Source: JBBRHQ01 sp963725315 (GTDB lineage Bacteria > Actinomycetota > Thermoleophilia > Solirubrobacterales > 70-9). From it: a DNA stretch of 64,000 nucleotides. A model generated the notes under the pieces. That model was not told the origin of the DNA and did not search any database. It saw only the letters and a program-made list of their open reading frames with translations. Positions within the stretch are counted from its first letter, which is position 1. Every line of letters starts with the position of its first letter. The translations under genes were made by a program, and so were the position numbers. Below are positions 34,244 through 43,311 of the stretch, one piece after another. The stretch spans positions 48,289 through 112,288 of the forward strand of contig CAVRYA010000008.1 in NCBI GenBank assembly GCA_963725315.1, written 5' to 3'.

Positions 34244-35386
34244 ATGAGCTACGCGACTGGTCGTCGCAGGTCGAGCAGGACGTTGCTCGGGTTCGGCGGA
34301 GCATTGATCGCGCTTGCCTGCATCGCCCTGGCACCGGCGAGCGCCGGGGCCGCGACCAAGTGGCTCTGCCGTCCCGGACTGCCCGACAACCCCTGCACGC
34401 CCAGCCTGAAGACGACCGAGATCTCGCCCACCGGGCAGATCGAGGGGATCAAGAATGTGAAGCCGGCGAAGCACCCGAAGATCGACTGCTTCTACGTCTA
34501 TCCGACGGTCAGCGACCAGATGGGACCGAACGCCACCCGCGCCGTCGACCCCGAGGAGCGTTCGATCGCCCTCTACCAGGCGGCGCGCTACTCGCGGCTC
34601 TGCCGAGTCTTCGCCCCGATGTACAGGCAGGTAACCGTTCCGGCACTGCTCGGCGGAGGCGGATTCACCCCGGAGACGCTGCAAATCGCCTACTCCGACG
34701 TGCTCGAGGCCTGGCGCACCTACCTGCAGAAGTACAACCACGGCCGCGGCGTCGTGCTGATCGGCCACTCGCAGGGGACCTTCCACCTCGACAAGCTCGT
34801 CAGCGAGCAGATCGACCCGAAGAGCCGGCTGCGCAAGAAGCTGATCTCGGCGATCCTGCTAGGTGGCAACGTCGAGGTCGCCAAGGGCAAGAAGATCGGT
34901 GGCGACTTCAAGCACATCGGCGCCTGCCGCTCCGACCGCCAGACCGGCTGCGTGATCGCCTTCTCGACCTTCGATGCGCCGGTCCCGTCGAATGCGATCT
35001 TCGGCATTTCCAGCGATCCGAACCGCGACATCCTCTGCGCCAACCCGGCGGCCCTCGGTGGCGGCTCCGCCAAGCTCGACTCGATCTTCCCCTCGGAGCC
35101 GTTCGCCCCAGGGACGATCATCGGCGGCGCCACGCTTGCGGTGGGTGCTCCGACTCCGGACGTGAACACCCCCTGGTACGAGCTGAAGGGCGGCTATCGC
35201 GGTGGCTGCTCGTCAGCGGGCGGCGCTCACGTCCTGCAGATCTCGCCGCTGGGCGGCGCCCCGACCCTGAACCCGGTGCCGGACGCGACCTGGGGCCTGC
35301 ACCTGGTCGACGCCAACATCGCCCTCGGGAACCTGGTCCGCGTGGTCGGCAAGGAGACGTCGGCTTACATGAGAAAGCAGCGCTAG
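34244..35386 (+). CDS. Secreted DUF3089 family alpha/beta hydrolase
   Basis: 380 residues. Signal peptide (RTLLGFGGALIALACIALAPASAGA). The mature protein matches DUF3089: DCFYVYPTVSDQ, then FAPMYRQVTVPALLG, then YSDVLEAWRTYLQKYNHGRGVVLIGHSQG with the GxSxG nucleophile Ser near residue 180. Conserved cysteines (CRSDRQTGCVIAF, LCANPAA) probably form disulfides outside the cell. GAGGAG lies before the ATG. A lipase/esterase-like activity is likely, the substrate is unknown. A related hydrolase follows after 34 bases. Confidence 0.9.
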   Translation: MSYATGRRRSSRTLLGFGGALIALACIALAPASAGAATKWLCRPGLPDNPCTPSLKTTEISPTGQIEGIKNVKPAKHPKIDCFYVYPTVSDQMGPNATRAVDPEERSIALYQAARYSRLCRVFAPMYRQVTVPALLGGGGFTPETLQIAYSDVLEAWRTYLQKYNHGRGVVLIGHSQGTFHLDKLVSEQIDPKSRLRKKLISAILLGGNVEVAKGKKIGGDFKHIGACRSDRQTGCVIAFSTFDAPVPSNAIFGISSDPNRDILCANPAALGGGSAKLDSIFPSEPFAPGTIIGGATLAVGAPTPDVNTPWYELKGGYRGGCSSAGGAHVLQISPLGGAPTLNPVPDATWGLHLVDANIALGNLVRVVGKETSAYMRKQR

Positions 35387-35420
35387 AGGCGCTGGCCCGT
35401 TGGGGGCGGCGCTTACCGAG

Positions 35421-36146
35421 ATGGCTCCGACGATCAGGCCCGTGCCGCCGATCTGGCGCGAGGCAAGGGTCCCGGTCGAATTGGCTCGATTGGTGCGAGA
35501 CCCGGTCTGGAGCGGCGTCGGGATCCCGCGCGGCGCCGGAGCCCCCGTGCTGCTGGTTTGCGGCTTTCTCGCCGGCGACCCGTCGCTGACCACGATGGCC
35601 CGCTGGTTGGCGCGGATCGGGCACCGGCCGGTGCGGGCCGGTCTGCGCTGGAACGTGGATTGCATGGGTGAGACGGTGGACCGGCTGGAGCGGCGGGCGG
35701 CGGAGCTGGCTCGGGAGTCCGGCCGCCGCATCGCGGTTGTCGGCCAGAGCCGCGGCGGCTCCTGTGCTCGGGCGCTGGCGGTGCGCCGGCCTGACCTGAT
35801 CGAACGCGTGGTCACGCTCGGGAGCCCGCTCGCCGACCAGCTCGACGTTCACCCGACGGTGTGGGCGCAGGCCCATCTGGTCGGGATCCTCGGCACGCTC
35901 GGGGTCCCGGGCCTGTTCGGCGCCTCCTGCCGAAGCGGGCCGTGTTGCGCCGCCGTCAATGGAGAGCTCTGCGCCGAGCTCCCGGCGGAGGTCGAGCTGA
36001 CCTCGGTCTACTCACGCTCGGACGGGATCGTTCGCTGGCGCTCCTGCCTCGATCCGGAGGCAGAGCAGGTCGAGGTCGACGCCAGCCACATCGGCATGGC
36101 CGTGAGCGCGCCGGTCTACCGGGCGGTTGCCCATGCGCTGGTGTGA
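35421..36146 (+). CDS. Alpha/beta hydrolase (lipase-like)
   Basis: 241 residues from the ATG at 35421 (a TTG at 35400 is also in frame). VLLVCGFLAGDPSL is the oxyanion strand, VVGQSRGGSCARAL the nucleophile elbow (GxSxG, Ser near residue 115), and VYSRSDGIVRWRSC with DASHIGMAVS supply the Asp and His of the triad. Resembles PGAP1/triacylglycerol-lipase-type proteins. It follows the DUF3089 gene closely, so the two may act on related lipids. Confidence 0.88.
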   Translation: MAPTIRPVPPIWREARVPVELARLVRDPVWSGVGIPRGAGAPVLLVCGFLAGDPSLTTMARWLARIGHRPVRAGLRWNVDCMGETVDRLERRAAELARESGRRIAVVGQSRGGSCARALAVRRPDLIERVVTLGSPLADQLDVHPTVWAQAHLVGILGTLGVPGLFGASCRSGPCCAAVNGELCAELPAEVELTSVYSRSDGIVRWRSCLDPEAEQVEVDASHIGMAVSAPVYRAVAHALV

Positions 36147-36203
36147 GACGCGCTAGGCCGGCGCCCTCGCTCAAATCGTTTACCCTATTTTGGGGACCAA
36201 GTC

Positions 36204-37580
36204 ATGAGCAGGGAAGCGATACACGGGGGAAGGCTGGGCATCGGATTGGCGCTGGTCGCGCTTCTGCTCGCCGCCGGGTTCGCGGCGATCGCTCCGGCGA
36301 AGCCTCATAGGCCGAAGACGGCGACCAAGCGGGTCAGCGTTCGCTCGAACGGCTCGGAGGTCAACTCCGACAATGACTTCGGCGCGGTCTCGGGCAATGG
36401 CCGCTTCGTCACCTTCGAGTCCACCGGCAAGTTCACCAAGGGCGACGGCACGGCAAGCGAGGACGTCTTCCGCCACGACCGCAAGACCGGCAAGACCCGC
36501 CGGGTCAGCCTCAACTCGAACGGCAAGCAGGTACCCGGCGGAGGTGCCAATGACTCGGCGATCTCCAGGGACGGCCGCTTCGTCGCCTTCCATGCCGCCG
36601 GAGCCTTCGTGCCGGGGGACGGAAACGGCAAGGACGACATCTACGTCAAGGACATGAAGACCGGCAAGGTCCGGCGTGCAAGCGTCCTCTCCAACGGCTC
36701 TGAGCTCCCCTACGACAGCCTTCACCCGGCAATCTCCGGTAACGGCCGCTACGTCGCCTTCGACTCCGAGGGCCCATTCGTCGGCGCCGACACCAACGGG
36801 ATCTCTGACGTCTTCCGCCACGACATGGAAACGGGGAAAACGATCCGGGTCGACTTACGTTCCGACGGCTCCCAGTCGGCGATGGACATTTACGGTTTCG
36901 GCGCCAGCGAGGACCCGAGCATCTCGGCCCACGGCAATGTGGTGGCATACGAGTCGACCGACAGTCCAATGACTCCGCAGAGCGACTTCGGATTCTTCGG
37001 CGACACCGATGTCTACGTGCGAAACGTGAAGAAGGGCACCACCGTCCGGGTCAGCCTCAAGGGCGACGGCAGCGAGGCGAACAGCACAAACAACCAGACC
37101 AACAGGTTCCCGGCGGTCTCAGGGAACGGGAAGTTCGTCGCCTTCAGCGCCGACGAGGCCGGCCCCTTCATCACCGGCGACACAAACAACCGATGGGACG
37201 TCTACGTCAAGAACCTGGCGAGCGGGGCGATCGCCCGGGTCAGCGTCAAGTCGAACGGCGACGAGTCCAACGACAACAGCGGCATTGACGCTCCGGCGGC
37301 GATCTCGGGCGACGGTCTGCGGGTCGCGTTTGAGTCCTATGCCCAGCTGGTGCCCTCGGACACCAACATCTTCCGCGACATCTATATCCGGGACCGCAAG
37401 GCGCAGAGGACGATCAGGGCGAGCATCACGACCAAGCGCAAGCAGGTGGATGGCTTCTCGCATCAGCTTCCGACGCTCTCTGCCGACGGTCACTGGATCG
37501 CCTTCTCCTCGCAGGGCAAGTTCACGGGCGGCGACTCGGGCGTCGACTTCGACGTCTTCGAGCGCGGCCCGATCCGCTAG
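36204..37580 (+). CDS. Secreted TolB-like beta-propeller protein
   Basis: 458 residues. A signal anchor (LGIGLALVALLLAAGFAAIA) precedes repeated propeller blades marked by SGNGRFVTFES, SRDGRFVAFHA, SGNGRYVAFDS and SADGHWIAFSS, alternating with DVFRHDxxTGKT strands. This pattern (WD40-like PD40 repeats) gives a six- or seven-bladed propeller outside the membrane. Its stop overlaps that of the convergent acyl-CoA synthetase gene by three bases. Binding partner unknown. Confidence 0.9.
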   Translation: MSREAIHGGRLGIGLALVALLLAAGFAAIAPAKPHRPKTATKRVSVRSNGSEVNSDNDFGAVSGNGRFVTFESTGKFTKGDGTASEDVFRHDRKTGKTRRVSLNSNGKQVPGGGANDSAISRDGRFVAFHAAGAFVPGDGNGKDDIYVKDMKTGKVRRASVLSNGSELPYDSLHPAISGNGRYVAFDSEGPFVGADTNGISDVFRHDMETGKTIRVDLRSDGSQSAMDIYGFGASEDPSISAHGNVVAYESTDSPMTPQSDFGFFGDTDVYVRNVKKGTTVRVSLKGDGSEANSTNNQTNRFPAVSGNGKFVAFSADEAGPFITGDTNNRWDVYVKNLASGAIARVSVKSNGDESNDNSGIDAPAAISGDGLRVAFESYAQLVPSDTNIFRDIYIRDRKAQRTIRASITTKRKQVDGFSHQLPTLSADGHWIAFSSQGKFTGGDSGVDFDVFERGPIR

Positions 37581-39367
37581 CCGTAGAGCGCTTCGAAGCG
37601 CTCCGCGTAGCGCTCGTTGATCACGTTGCGCTTCACCTTCAGGGTCGGGGTCAGCTCCCCCGCCTCCTGGGAGAGGTCCTGCTCGAGGATGAAGAACTTC
37701 TTGATCTGCTCGACCTGGGCGTAGTTGGCATTGGCGCGATCGAGCTCGACCTGGATCAGCTCGATCACCTGCTCTTCGTCAGCTAACTCGGCGATCGTGG
37801 TGGGCAGGCCCTGCTCCTCGGCCCAGGGGAGGATCTCCTCCTCGTCGAGGGTGATCAGCGCGGTCGGGAAGGGCCTGCGATCGCCGTGCATGATCGCCTG
37901 TGAGATCCAGCGCGACTGCTTCAGGTCGTTCTCGATGTTGGCGGGGGTCAGGTTCTTGCCACCCGCGGTGATGATGATGTCCTTCTTGCGACCGGTGATC
38001 CTCAGGTAGCCGTCCTCGTCGAGGCTGCCGAGGTCGCCGGTATGGAACCAGCCGTCCTCGTCCTTGGCCTCCGCTGTCGCATCCGGGTTGCCCCAGTACT
38101 CGCGGAACACGTTCGGCCCCCGCATCAGCACCTCGCCGTCGTCCGCGATCCTGATCTCGACCCCGGGCATCGGCTGGCCGACCGTCCCGACTCTATGGGC
38201 GTCGAGCCGGTTGACGGTTCCGACACCGTTGGTCTCGGTCAGCCCGTAGCCCTCCAGGACCGGCACCCCGGCGGCGAGGAAGAAGCTGAGGATCTCGGGG
38301 GCGATCGGCGCGGCGCCGCTGACCGCACGGCGAACCTGGCCGCCGAAAATCGCACGCACCTTCGAGAAGAGCGCTTCGTCGGCTTCCTCGTAGGCGGCCC
38401 GGACGTCCTCGGGGACCTCCTCGCCGGCTTCCTCGAGCTCGCGCACCCGCAGTCCGAGCTTCACGGCGCCCTCGATCTGGCCCGGCTCGCCCTGGGAGGT
38501 GACGAGCGTGTAGAGCTTTTCGAAGATCCGCGGGACGGAGGGGAAGTAGGTCGGATGGGTCTCGGTGAGCTCGGGGATCACCGCCTTGGTGTCGCCGCCG
38601 AAATAGACGATCGTGGCGCCGACCTCGAAGGAGCCGACCTGCACCGTCTGGGCGAAGACGTGGGCGAGCGGCAGGAAGAGGTAGGAGACCTCGTCGTCGC
38701 CGATGAACTCGAGCTCGTGGATCATCGGCCCGAGCGAGGCGCAGTTGAGGTGGGTGAGGACACAGCCCTTCGGCGGTCCGGTGGTCCCGGAGGTATAGAT
38801 GATCACGCAGGGGTCCTCGAGCCTGGCAGCTCCGGCGCGTCGTTCCAGCTCGGCCGCGTCGCCGGCACGGCCGCGCTCGCGCAGCTCCTCCAGGGTGAGC
38901 TCGGTGTCGGCGAAGCCGATCACCTGGCGCAGGTCGGGCAGCCGCTCGCGGACCTGCTCGAGCTTGGCGATCTGGGCGGCGTTCTCGCAGATCGCAACCA
39001 CCGCGCCCGAGTTGCCCGCCACCCACTCACACTCCTTGGGGGAGTTGGTCGGGTAGATCGGAACCACTACGGCGCCCGCCGCCGAAACCGCGAAGCATGC
39101 GTAGGTCCATTCGGGAGAGGTGTCGGCGAGGATGCAGACCCTCTCGCCGGGCTCGACCCCGAGGTCGATCAGGCCGAGGGCGATTTCCCGCACGATCACC
39201 TCGACCTCGTCGTAGCTGACCTCGCGCCACTCGCCGTCGGAGACCTTGCGGCGGATCGCGGTCGCAGCACCGAAGCTGGCGGCGGCGCGGGTTGCGATGT
39301 CGGCGATCGTGTGCTCGACCGGGGGCAGCTCGGGCCCGGCGGTGCTCCTGGTCACGCTGGCTTCCAT
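37577..39367 (-). CDS. Long-chain fatty-acid CoA ligase (AMP-forming)
   Basis: 596 residues of the FadD15/long-chain acyl-CoA synthetase group. It activates fatty acids for oxidation or lipid synthesis. The AMP-binding motif is IIYTSGTTGPPKGC, the linker GYGLTETNGVGTVN and the hinge DGWFHTGDLGSLDEDGYLRITGRKKD are present, and ITAGGKNLTPANIEND holds the catalytic-lysine region. GGAGGAG lies six bases before the ATG at 39365-39367, so this start is preferred over an earlier in-frame one. Genome neighbours include lipid acyltransferases, in keeping with fatty-acid storage. Confidence 0.95.
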   Translation of the reverse strand: MEASVTRSTAGPELPPVEHTIADIATRAAASFGAATAIRRKVSDGEWREVSYDEVEVIVREIALGLIDLGVEPGERVCILADTSPEWTYACFAVSAAGAVVVPIYPTNSPKECEWVAGNSGAVVAICENAAQIAKLEQVRERLPDLRQVIGFADTELTLEELRERGRAGDAAELERRAGAARLEDPCVIIYTSGTTGPPKGCVLTHLNCASLGPMIHELEFIGDDEVSYLFLPLAHVFAQTVQVGSFEVGATIVYFGGDTKAVIPELTETHPTYFPSVPRIFEKLYTLVTSQGEPGQIEGAVKLGLRVRELEEAGEEVPEDVRAAYEEADEALFSKVRAIFGGQVRRAVSGAAPIAPEILSFFLAAGVPVLEGYGLTETNGVGTVNRLDAHRVGTVGQPMPGVEIRIADDGEVLMRGPNVFREYWGNPDATAEAKDEDGWFHTGDLGSLDEDGYLRITGRKKDIIITAGGKNLTPANIENDLKQSRWISQAIMHGDRRPFPTALITLDEEEILPWAEEQGLPTTIAELADEEQVIELIQVELDRANANYAQVEQIKKFFILEQDLSQEAGELTPTLKVKRNVINERYAERFEALYG

Positions 39368-39477
39368 CTCTCCTCCTCCGTCGGCTGCCGGCACTGGTGA
39401 ATGACTTGGATGATCCCGACTCTCGCAGGCTCGCGGGTAATGCTCAAGCCGGCCACCGTCGCAACCGATGAAACGGC

Positions 39478-41517
39478 GTGGCACGAATCCTCCTGCCTTC
39501 CCTGCTGGCGCTCGGCGCGGCGGGCCTCGCGGTCCACGCCGTGCACGGAGCGGTCGTCCCCGATCCCGGGGCCGACACCGCGATCGCCGACTGGCTGTAC
39601 TGCTCTCTGTTCGCGCTGGCCGCGGCGGGCTGCGCTCTGCGCGCCCTCCGCGAGCGGCGCAGCGGCGGAAGGGCGCTGCCCTGGGGGACTGCTGCTGCGG
39701 GCGTCGTCCTCTGGGCGGCGGCCGAGGTCAGCTTCCGCCTCACCGAGCCGGACCCGACCGCCTCCTACCCGGTGCTCACCCAGAGCCTTCTCCTGCTCAG
39801 CTTCGCCCTCGCGACCGTGACGCTGGTTCTCCTGGCCCGAGAGCGGATCGACGGCTTCCACAAGGGTCTGGCGCTAGACGGGCTGATCGGCGGCCTGGCG
39901 ATCTCCTCGATCGCCGCAAGCCTGCTCTTCCCGGTTTCCTCCGGCAGCTCGATAGCCCAGTCGGGGCCGCCGGCGGTCTTCCTCCTCGCAGACCTCGCGA
40001 TCCTCGCACTGGTCGTCGTCAGCATCGCGCTGACCGGCTGGCGCCCCGGGCGCTGCTGGGCGCTGATCTCGGCGGGGATCCTCTTCAACACCGCCGGCAA
40101 CATCGTTCTGGTGCAGGCGACCAACGCCGGAAGCTTCGAGCGGGGCAGCCCGGTCGACACCCTCTATCTCTCCTCGGCGCTGCTGCTCGGGCTCGCGACC
40201 CTGTTCCCGATCCGCCCGGTGGTAACCCGGCACGCCGACGACGCCCGGCGGGTGATCGCCCCGCTGGTCTCCGCCCTGGTCGCGCTCGCCCTGCTCTGCG
40301 CAGCCGCCTTCACCGCGATCGCCCCCGTCGCCGTGTTGCTCGCCGCCGCGACGATCGCCCTCGTTGTGCTCCGCACCGCGCTGGCGTTCCGAGACAACCA
40401 GCGTTTGCTCGAGGCCCGCCAGCGCGACGCGCTCAGCGACGGGCTCACCGGCCTCGGCAACCGCCGCAAGCTGATGGCGGACCTGGAGCGCACGATGGCG
40501 GAAGTGAGAGAGGGCAAGCTGCACAGCCTGATCCTCTTCGATCTCGACGGCTTCAAGCGCTACAACGACACCTTTGGCCATCCCGCCGGGGACACCCTGC
40601 TGGCGCGGCTGGGCGCCAATCTGAGCGCCACCGTCTCCCCCCATGGTGCGGCTTACCGGGTCGGCGGCGACGAGTTCTGCGCGATCGTCCGCACTGACGA
40701 CCTCAAGGAGCAGGTGATCGTCGCCGGCGCCTGCGAGGCGCTCTCCGACAGCGGCAGCGGCTTCTCGATCCGTCCATCGTTCGGCGCCGTCGCGCTCGGC
40801 CGTGACGCCGAAAGCTCCTCCCAGGCGCTGCATCTCGCCGACCAGAGAATGTACGCGCACAAGCAGGGGAGGCCCGGCTCGGTGACCCGCGAGGCCCGGG
40901 CGGTCCTGCTCAGCATCCTCTCCGAGCGCGAGCCGACCCTCGACGAGCACCTTCAAGCGGTGGCGCGCCTGGCCCAACTCGTCGGGGAGGACCTCGGCCT
41001 CGAAAACGAGGAGCGCGACGTCGTCGTCCGGGCCGCGGAGCTGCACGACATCGGCAAGATGGCGATGCCCGACTCGATCCTCCGCAAGCCGGGGCCGCTG
41101 ACCGAGTCGGAGTGGGAGATCATGCGGCGCCACACGGTGGTCGGCGAGCGCATCCTCTCCTCCGTCCCCGCCCTGGGACCGGTGGCCACGGTGGTGCGCT
41201 CGACCCACGAGAGGATCGACGGCGAGGGATACCCGGATGGTCTGGCGGGCGAGCAGATCCCGCTCGGCTCGCGGATCGTCTTCGTCTGTGACGCCTACAA
41301 CGCGATGCGCACCGAGCGCGCATACGACAGCGCCCACACGCACCAGGATGCCGTGGCCGAGCTGCGCCGCTGCGCCGGGACCAAGTTCGATCCGGTGGTG
41401 GTCGAGGCGCTCTGCCGGATAGTGCCGGAGTTCATGCGGGTCGGGGATCCCCGAGGTGAGGAAGCCGATCCGCGATCCGGGATCGCCGAGCTCCGCGCAC
41501 GCGGTCTGCGGAGCTGA
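39478..41517 (+). CDS. Membrane-bound GGDEF plus HD-GYP cyclic-di-GMP protein
   Basis: 679 residues. Eight or so hydrophobic helices fill the first 310 residues. A diguanylate cyclase domain follows with an intact YRVGGDEFCAI motif, and then an HD-GYP phosphodiesterase domain with ELHDIGKMAMPD and HERIDGEGYPDGL. Both catalytic motifs look active, so it may make and break cyclic di-GMP under control of its membrane sensor. No RxxD inhibitory site precedes GGDEF. The GTG start at 39478 has weak support; it is divergent from the fatty-acid CoA ligase. Confidence 0.93.
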   Translation: MARILLPSLLALGAAGLAVHAVHGAVVPDPGADTAIADWLYCSLFALAAAGCALRALRERRSGGRALPWGTAAAGVVLWAAAEVSFRLTEPDPTASYPVLTQSLLLLSFALATVTLVLLARERIDGFHKGLALDGLIGGLAISSIAASLLFPVSSGSSIAQSGPPAVFLLADLAILALVVVSIALTGWRPGRCWALISAGILFNTAGNIVLVQATNAGSFERGSPVDTLYLSSALLLGLATLFPIRPVVTRHADDARRVIAPLVSALVALALLCAAAFTAIAPVAVLLAAATIALVVLRTALAFRDNQRLLEARQRDALSDGLTGLGNRRKLMADLERTMAEVREGKLHSLILFDLDGFKRYNDTFGHPAGDTLLARLGANLSATVSPHGAAYRVGGDEFCAIVRTDDLKEQVIVAGACEALSDSGSGFSIRPSFGAVALGRDAESSSQALHLADQRMYAHKQGRPGSVTREARAVLLSILSEREPTLDEHLQAVARLAQLVGEDLGLENEERDVVVRAAELHDIGKMAMPDSILRKPGPLTESEWEIMRRHTVVGERILSSVPALGPVATVVRSTHERIDGEGYPDGLAGEQIPLGSRIVFVCDAYNAMRTERAYDSAHTHQDAVAELRRCAGTKFDPVVVEALCRIVPEFMRVGDPRGEEADPRSGIAELRARGLRS

Positions 41518-41532
41518 GCGCGCCCCCCCGGC

Positions 41533-42753
41533 TCAGCCGGTCGCCGCGGAGGCGGCGGTGACCTCCGGCTCCGGGGGTTCGTCTGCCTCGGCCCGTCCCC
41601 GCCTCAGGGCCAGCCCGACCTGCGGGTAGACCAGCGTGGAGATGATCGCGGCGCCGACCAGGGCGGCGGAGGTGGTCGTCCGCATGTGGCCCTGCTCGAC
41701 CGCGATCGTCGTGATCGCGACGACGAGCGGCAGTTCGGTGGCCGAGAAGAAGCTGAGGGCGACCCGATCGCGTCGATCCAGCCGGCCGCGGTAGAGCAGC
41801 ATCGCCGGAGTGCCGCGCACGATGAGGAAGAGAGCCAGGAAGAGCGGCAGCTTCAGAAGCGCCGAGCTGTTGTTCAGCAGCGCGTCGAGATTGAATGTGA
41901 TGCCGCTGGTGACGAAGAAGAAGGGGATCAGGAAGCCGAAGCCGACGGCGGTCAGCTTCGACTCGAAGACCTCGACCTCGTACCCCCGCAAGGCAACCCG
42001 GGTGATCAGCCCCGCGACGAATCCGCCGAGCAGGATGTCGAGGCCGAGGCTCGACGCTATCGCGACCAGGCCGAAGACCAGCACCACGGCGATCCGCACC
42101 GCAAGCTGGCTGCTCGACTCCAGGGTGGCTTCCAGCATCCTCCATCCGGGGGTCACCAGTCGCACCGAGACCAGGGCGATCGCGATCGCCAGCGCGACGA
42201 AGGCGAGCAGGATCAGCGCCTCTTTGGCCGGCTGGCCGGCCGAGAGGACCAGGGTGATCAGCAGAATCGGCCCGAACTCGCCCATCGCGCCGGCGGCGAG
42301 CAGGTCGGTGCCGAAGCGGGTCCTCAGCTCCCCGTTGTCCCGCAGGATCGGGATCAGGGTGCCGATCGCGGTGGTCGCCATCGCGGAGCCCGTGTAGAGG
42401 AAGGAGATCACCACTCCGGCTGCGGCGAGCACTCCCCCGATCGCATAGGCGAGTCCGACAGAGAGGGCCCATCCGATCGCTCCGAGACGCAGGGGCTTCC
42501 CCTCGATCCGATCGAAGTCGATCTCGTAGCCGGCGAAGAAGAACAGCATCCCGAGGCCGAGATTCGAGAAGAAGTCGATGAACTTGTCGGCACCGGCGAT
42601 GTCGAGCAGATCGGGACCGATCAGGATTCCGAGCAGCAGCTCGAGGACCACCACCGGCGGCACCAGGCGGCCCGGCACGGAGGCGACGATCAGCGCGGCG
42701 ATCGCCGCCACCGCGACGATGATGAAGAAGGAACCGGTGTCGATCGAGATCAT
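41533..42753 (-). CDS. Cation/proton antiporter (CPA2, KefB-like)
   Basis: 406 residues, about 12 membrane helices. Hallmarks are LGLGMLFFFAGYEIDFDRIEG (the conserved Asp-containing region with GYE in the membrane), GEFGPILLITLVLS, and FFSATELPLVVAITTIAVEQG near the end. It exchanges Na+ or K+ for H+ and has no C-terminal RCK or TrkA domain, so it is the short form. It is convergent with the GGDEF/HD-GYP gene. Confidence 0.93.
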   Translation of the reverse strand: MISIDTGSFFIIVAVAAIAALIVASVPGRLVPPVVVLELLLGILIGPDLLDIAGADKFIDFFSNLGLGMLFFFAGYEIDFDRIEGKPLRLGAIGWALSVGLAYAIGGVLAAAGVVISFLYTGSAMATTAIGTLIPILRDNGELRTRFGTDLLAAGAMGEFGPILLITLVLSAGQPAKEALILLAFVALAIAIALVSVRLVTPGWRMLEATLESSSQLAVRIAVVLVFGLVAIASSLGLDILLGGFVAGLITRVALRGYEVEVFESKLTAVGFGFLIPFFFVTSGITFNLDALLNNSSALLKLPLFLALFLIVRGTPAMLLYRGRLDRRDRVALSFFSATELPLVVAITTIAVEQGHMRTTTSAALVGAAIISTLVYPQVGLALRRGRAEADEPPEPEVTAASAATG

Positions 42754-42773
42754 CGGACCCGATCGGTCCTGAG

Positions 42774-43241
42774 CTAGGTCGGCTCGCCCGAGATCCCGAG
42801 GGTGGCGGCGATCTCCTCGACCGCGGTCCTCTCGGCATCGCTGACCCGCTCCCCGCTCAGCCCCAGGAAGCCTTCCCGGTGGGCCTCGGCGACACGCTCC
42901 GAAAGGCCGACGATGAAGCGCTTGTACTCCTTAACCTCCTCGGGCGTCGCCTTTGCCTCCAGTACGGCGACGGCCTCGCGAAGGTTCTGCAGGTTGTGCT
43001 CCTTCAGCTCTTCTTTCGACCCTGTCCGGGTGCGATCGACCTCGGGCTTGGTCGAGACGACCTCGTCCAGAAGCTGGCTCTCCCCGTGGTGCTGGCGCGC
43101 CTCGGTGTAGGCCTTGGCCATCGAGAAGCTCTCCCGGATCGAGCCACCGCCCTGGGCGGTGATCACGATCATCCCTGCGCTCGGTGGCGCCTCGAGTACC
43201 TGCCGCCACTCCTCCTCGGTGAAGTCCGTCTTGCCAGTCAT
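42774..43241 (-). CDS. Conserved hypothetical helical protein
   Basis: 155 residues, no signal or membrane segment. The ATG at 43239-43241 is preceded by AAGGAGAG. It begins MTGKTDFTEEEWRQVLEAP and continues SAGMIVITAQGGGSIRESFSMAKAYTEAR, a pattern of repeated acidic and helix-forming residues like that of some TerB-like or stress-linked small proteins. The C-terminal end (RVSDAERTAVEEIAATLG) is also helical. Family not certain; it lies directly before the divergent hut operon. Confidence 0.7.
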   Translation of the reverse strand: MTGKTDFTEEEWRQVLEAPPSAGMIVITAQGGGSIRESFSMAKAYTEARQHHGESQLLDEVVSTKPEVDRTRTGSKEELKEHNLQNLREAVAVLEAKATPEEVKEYKRFIVGLSERVAEAHREGFLGLSGERVSDAERTAVEEIAATLGISGEPT

Positions 43242-43311
43242 CCACTCTCCTTCCGGCCGGGCCCCGGCCAGGCTGATCGCCGCTTGCGGGTGCGGGCGAG
43301 ATACTAAGCGC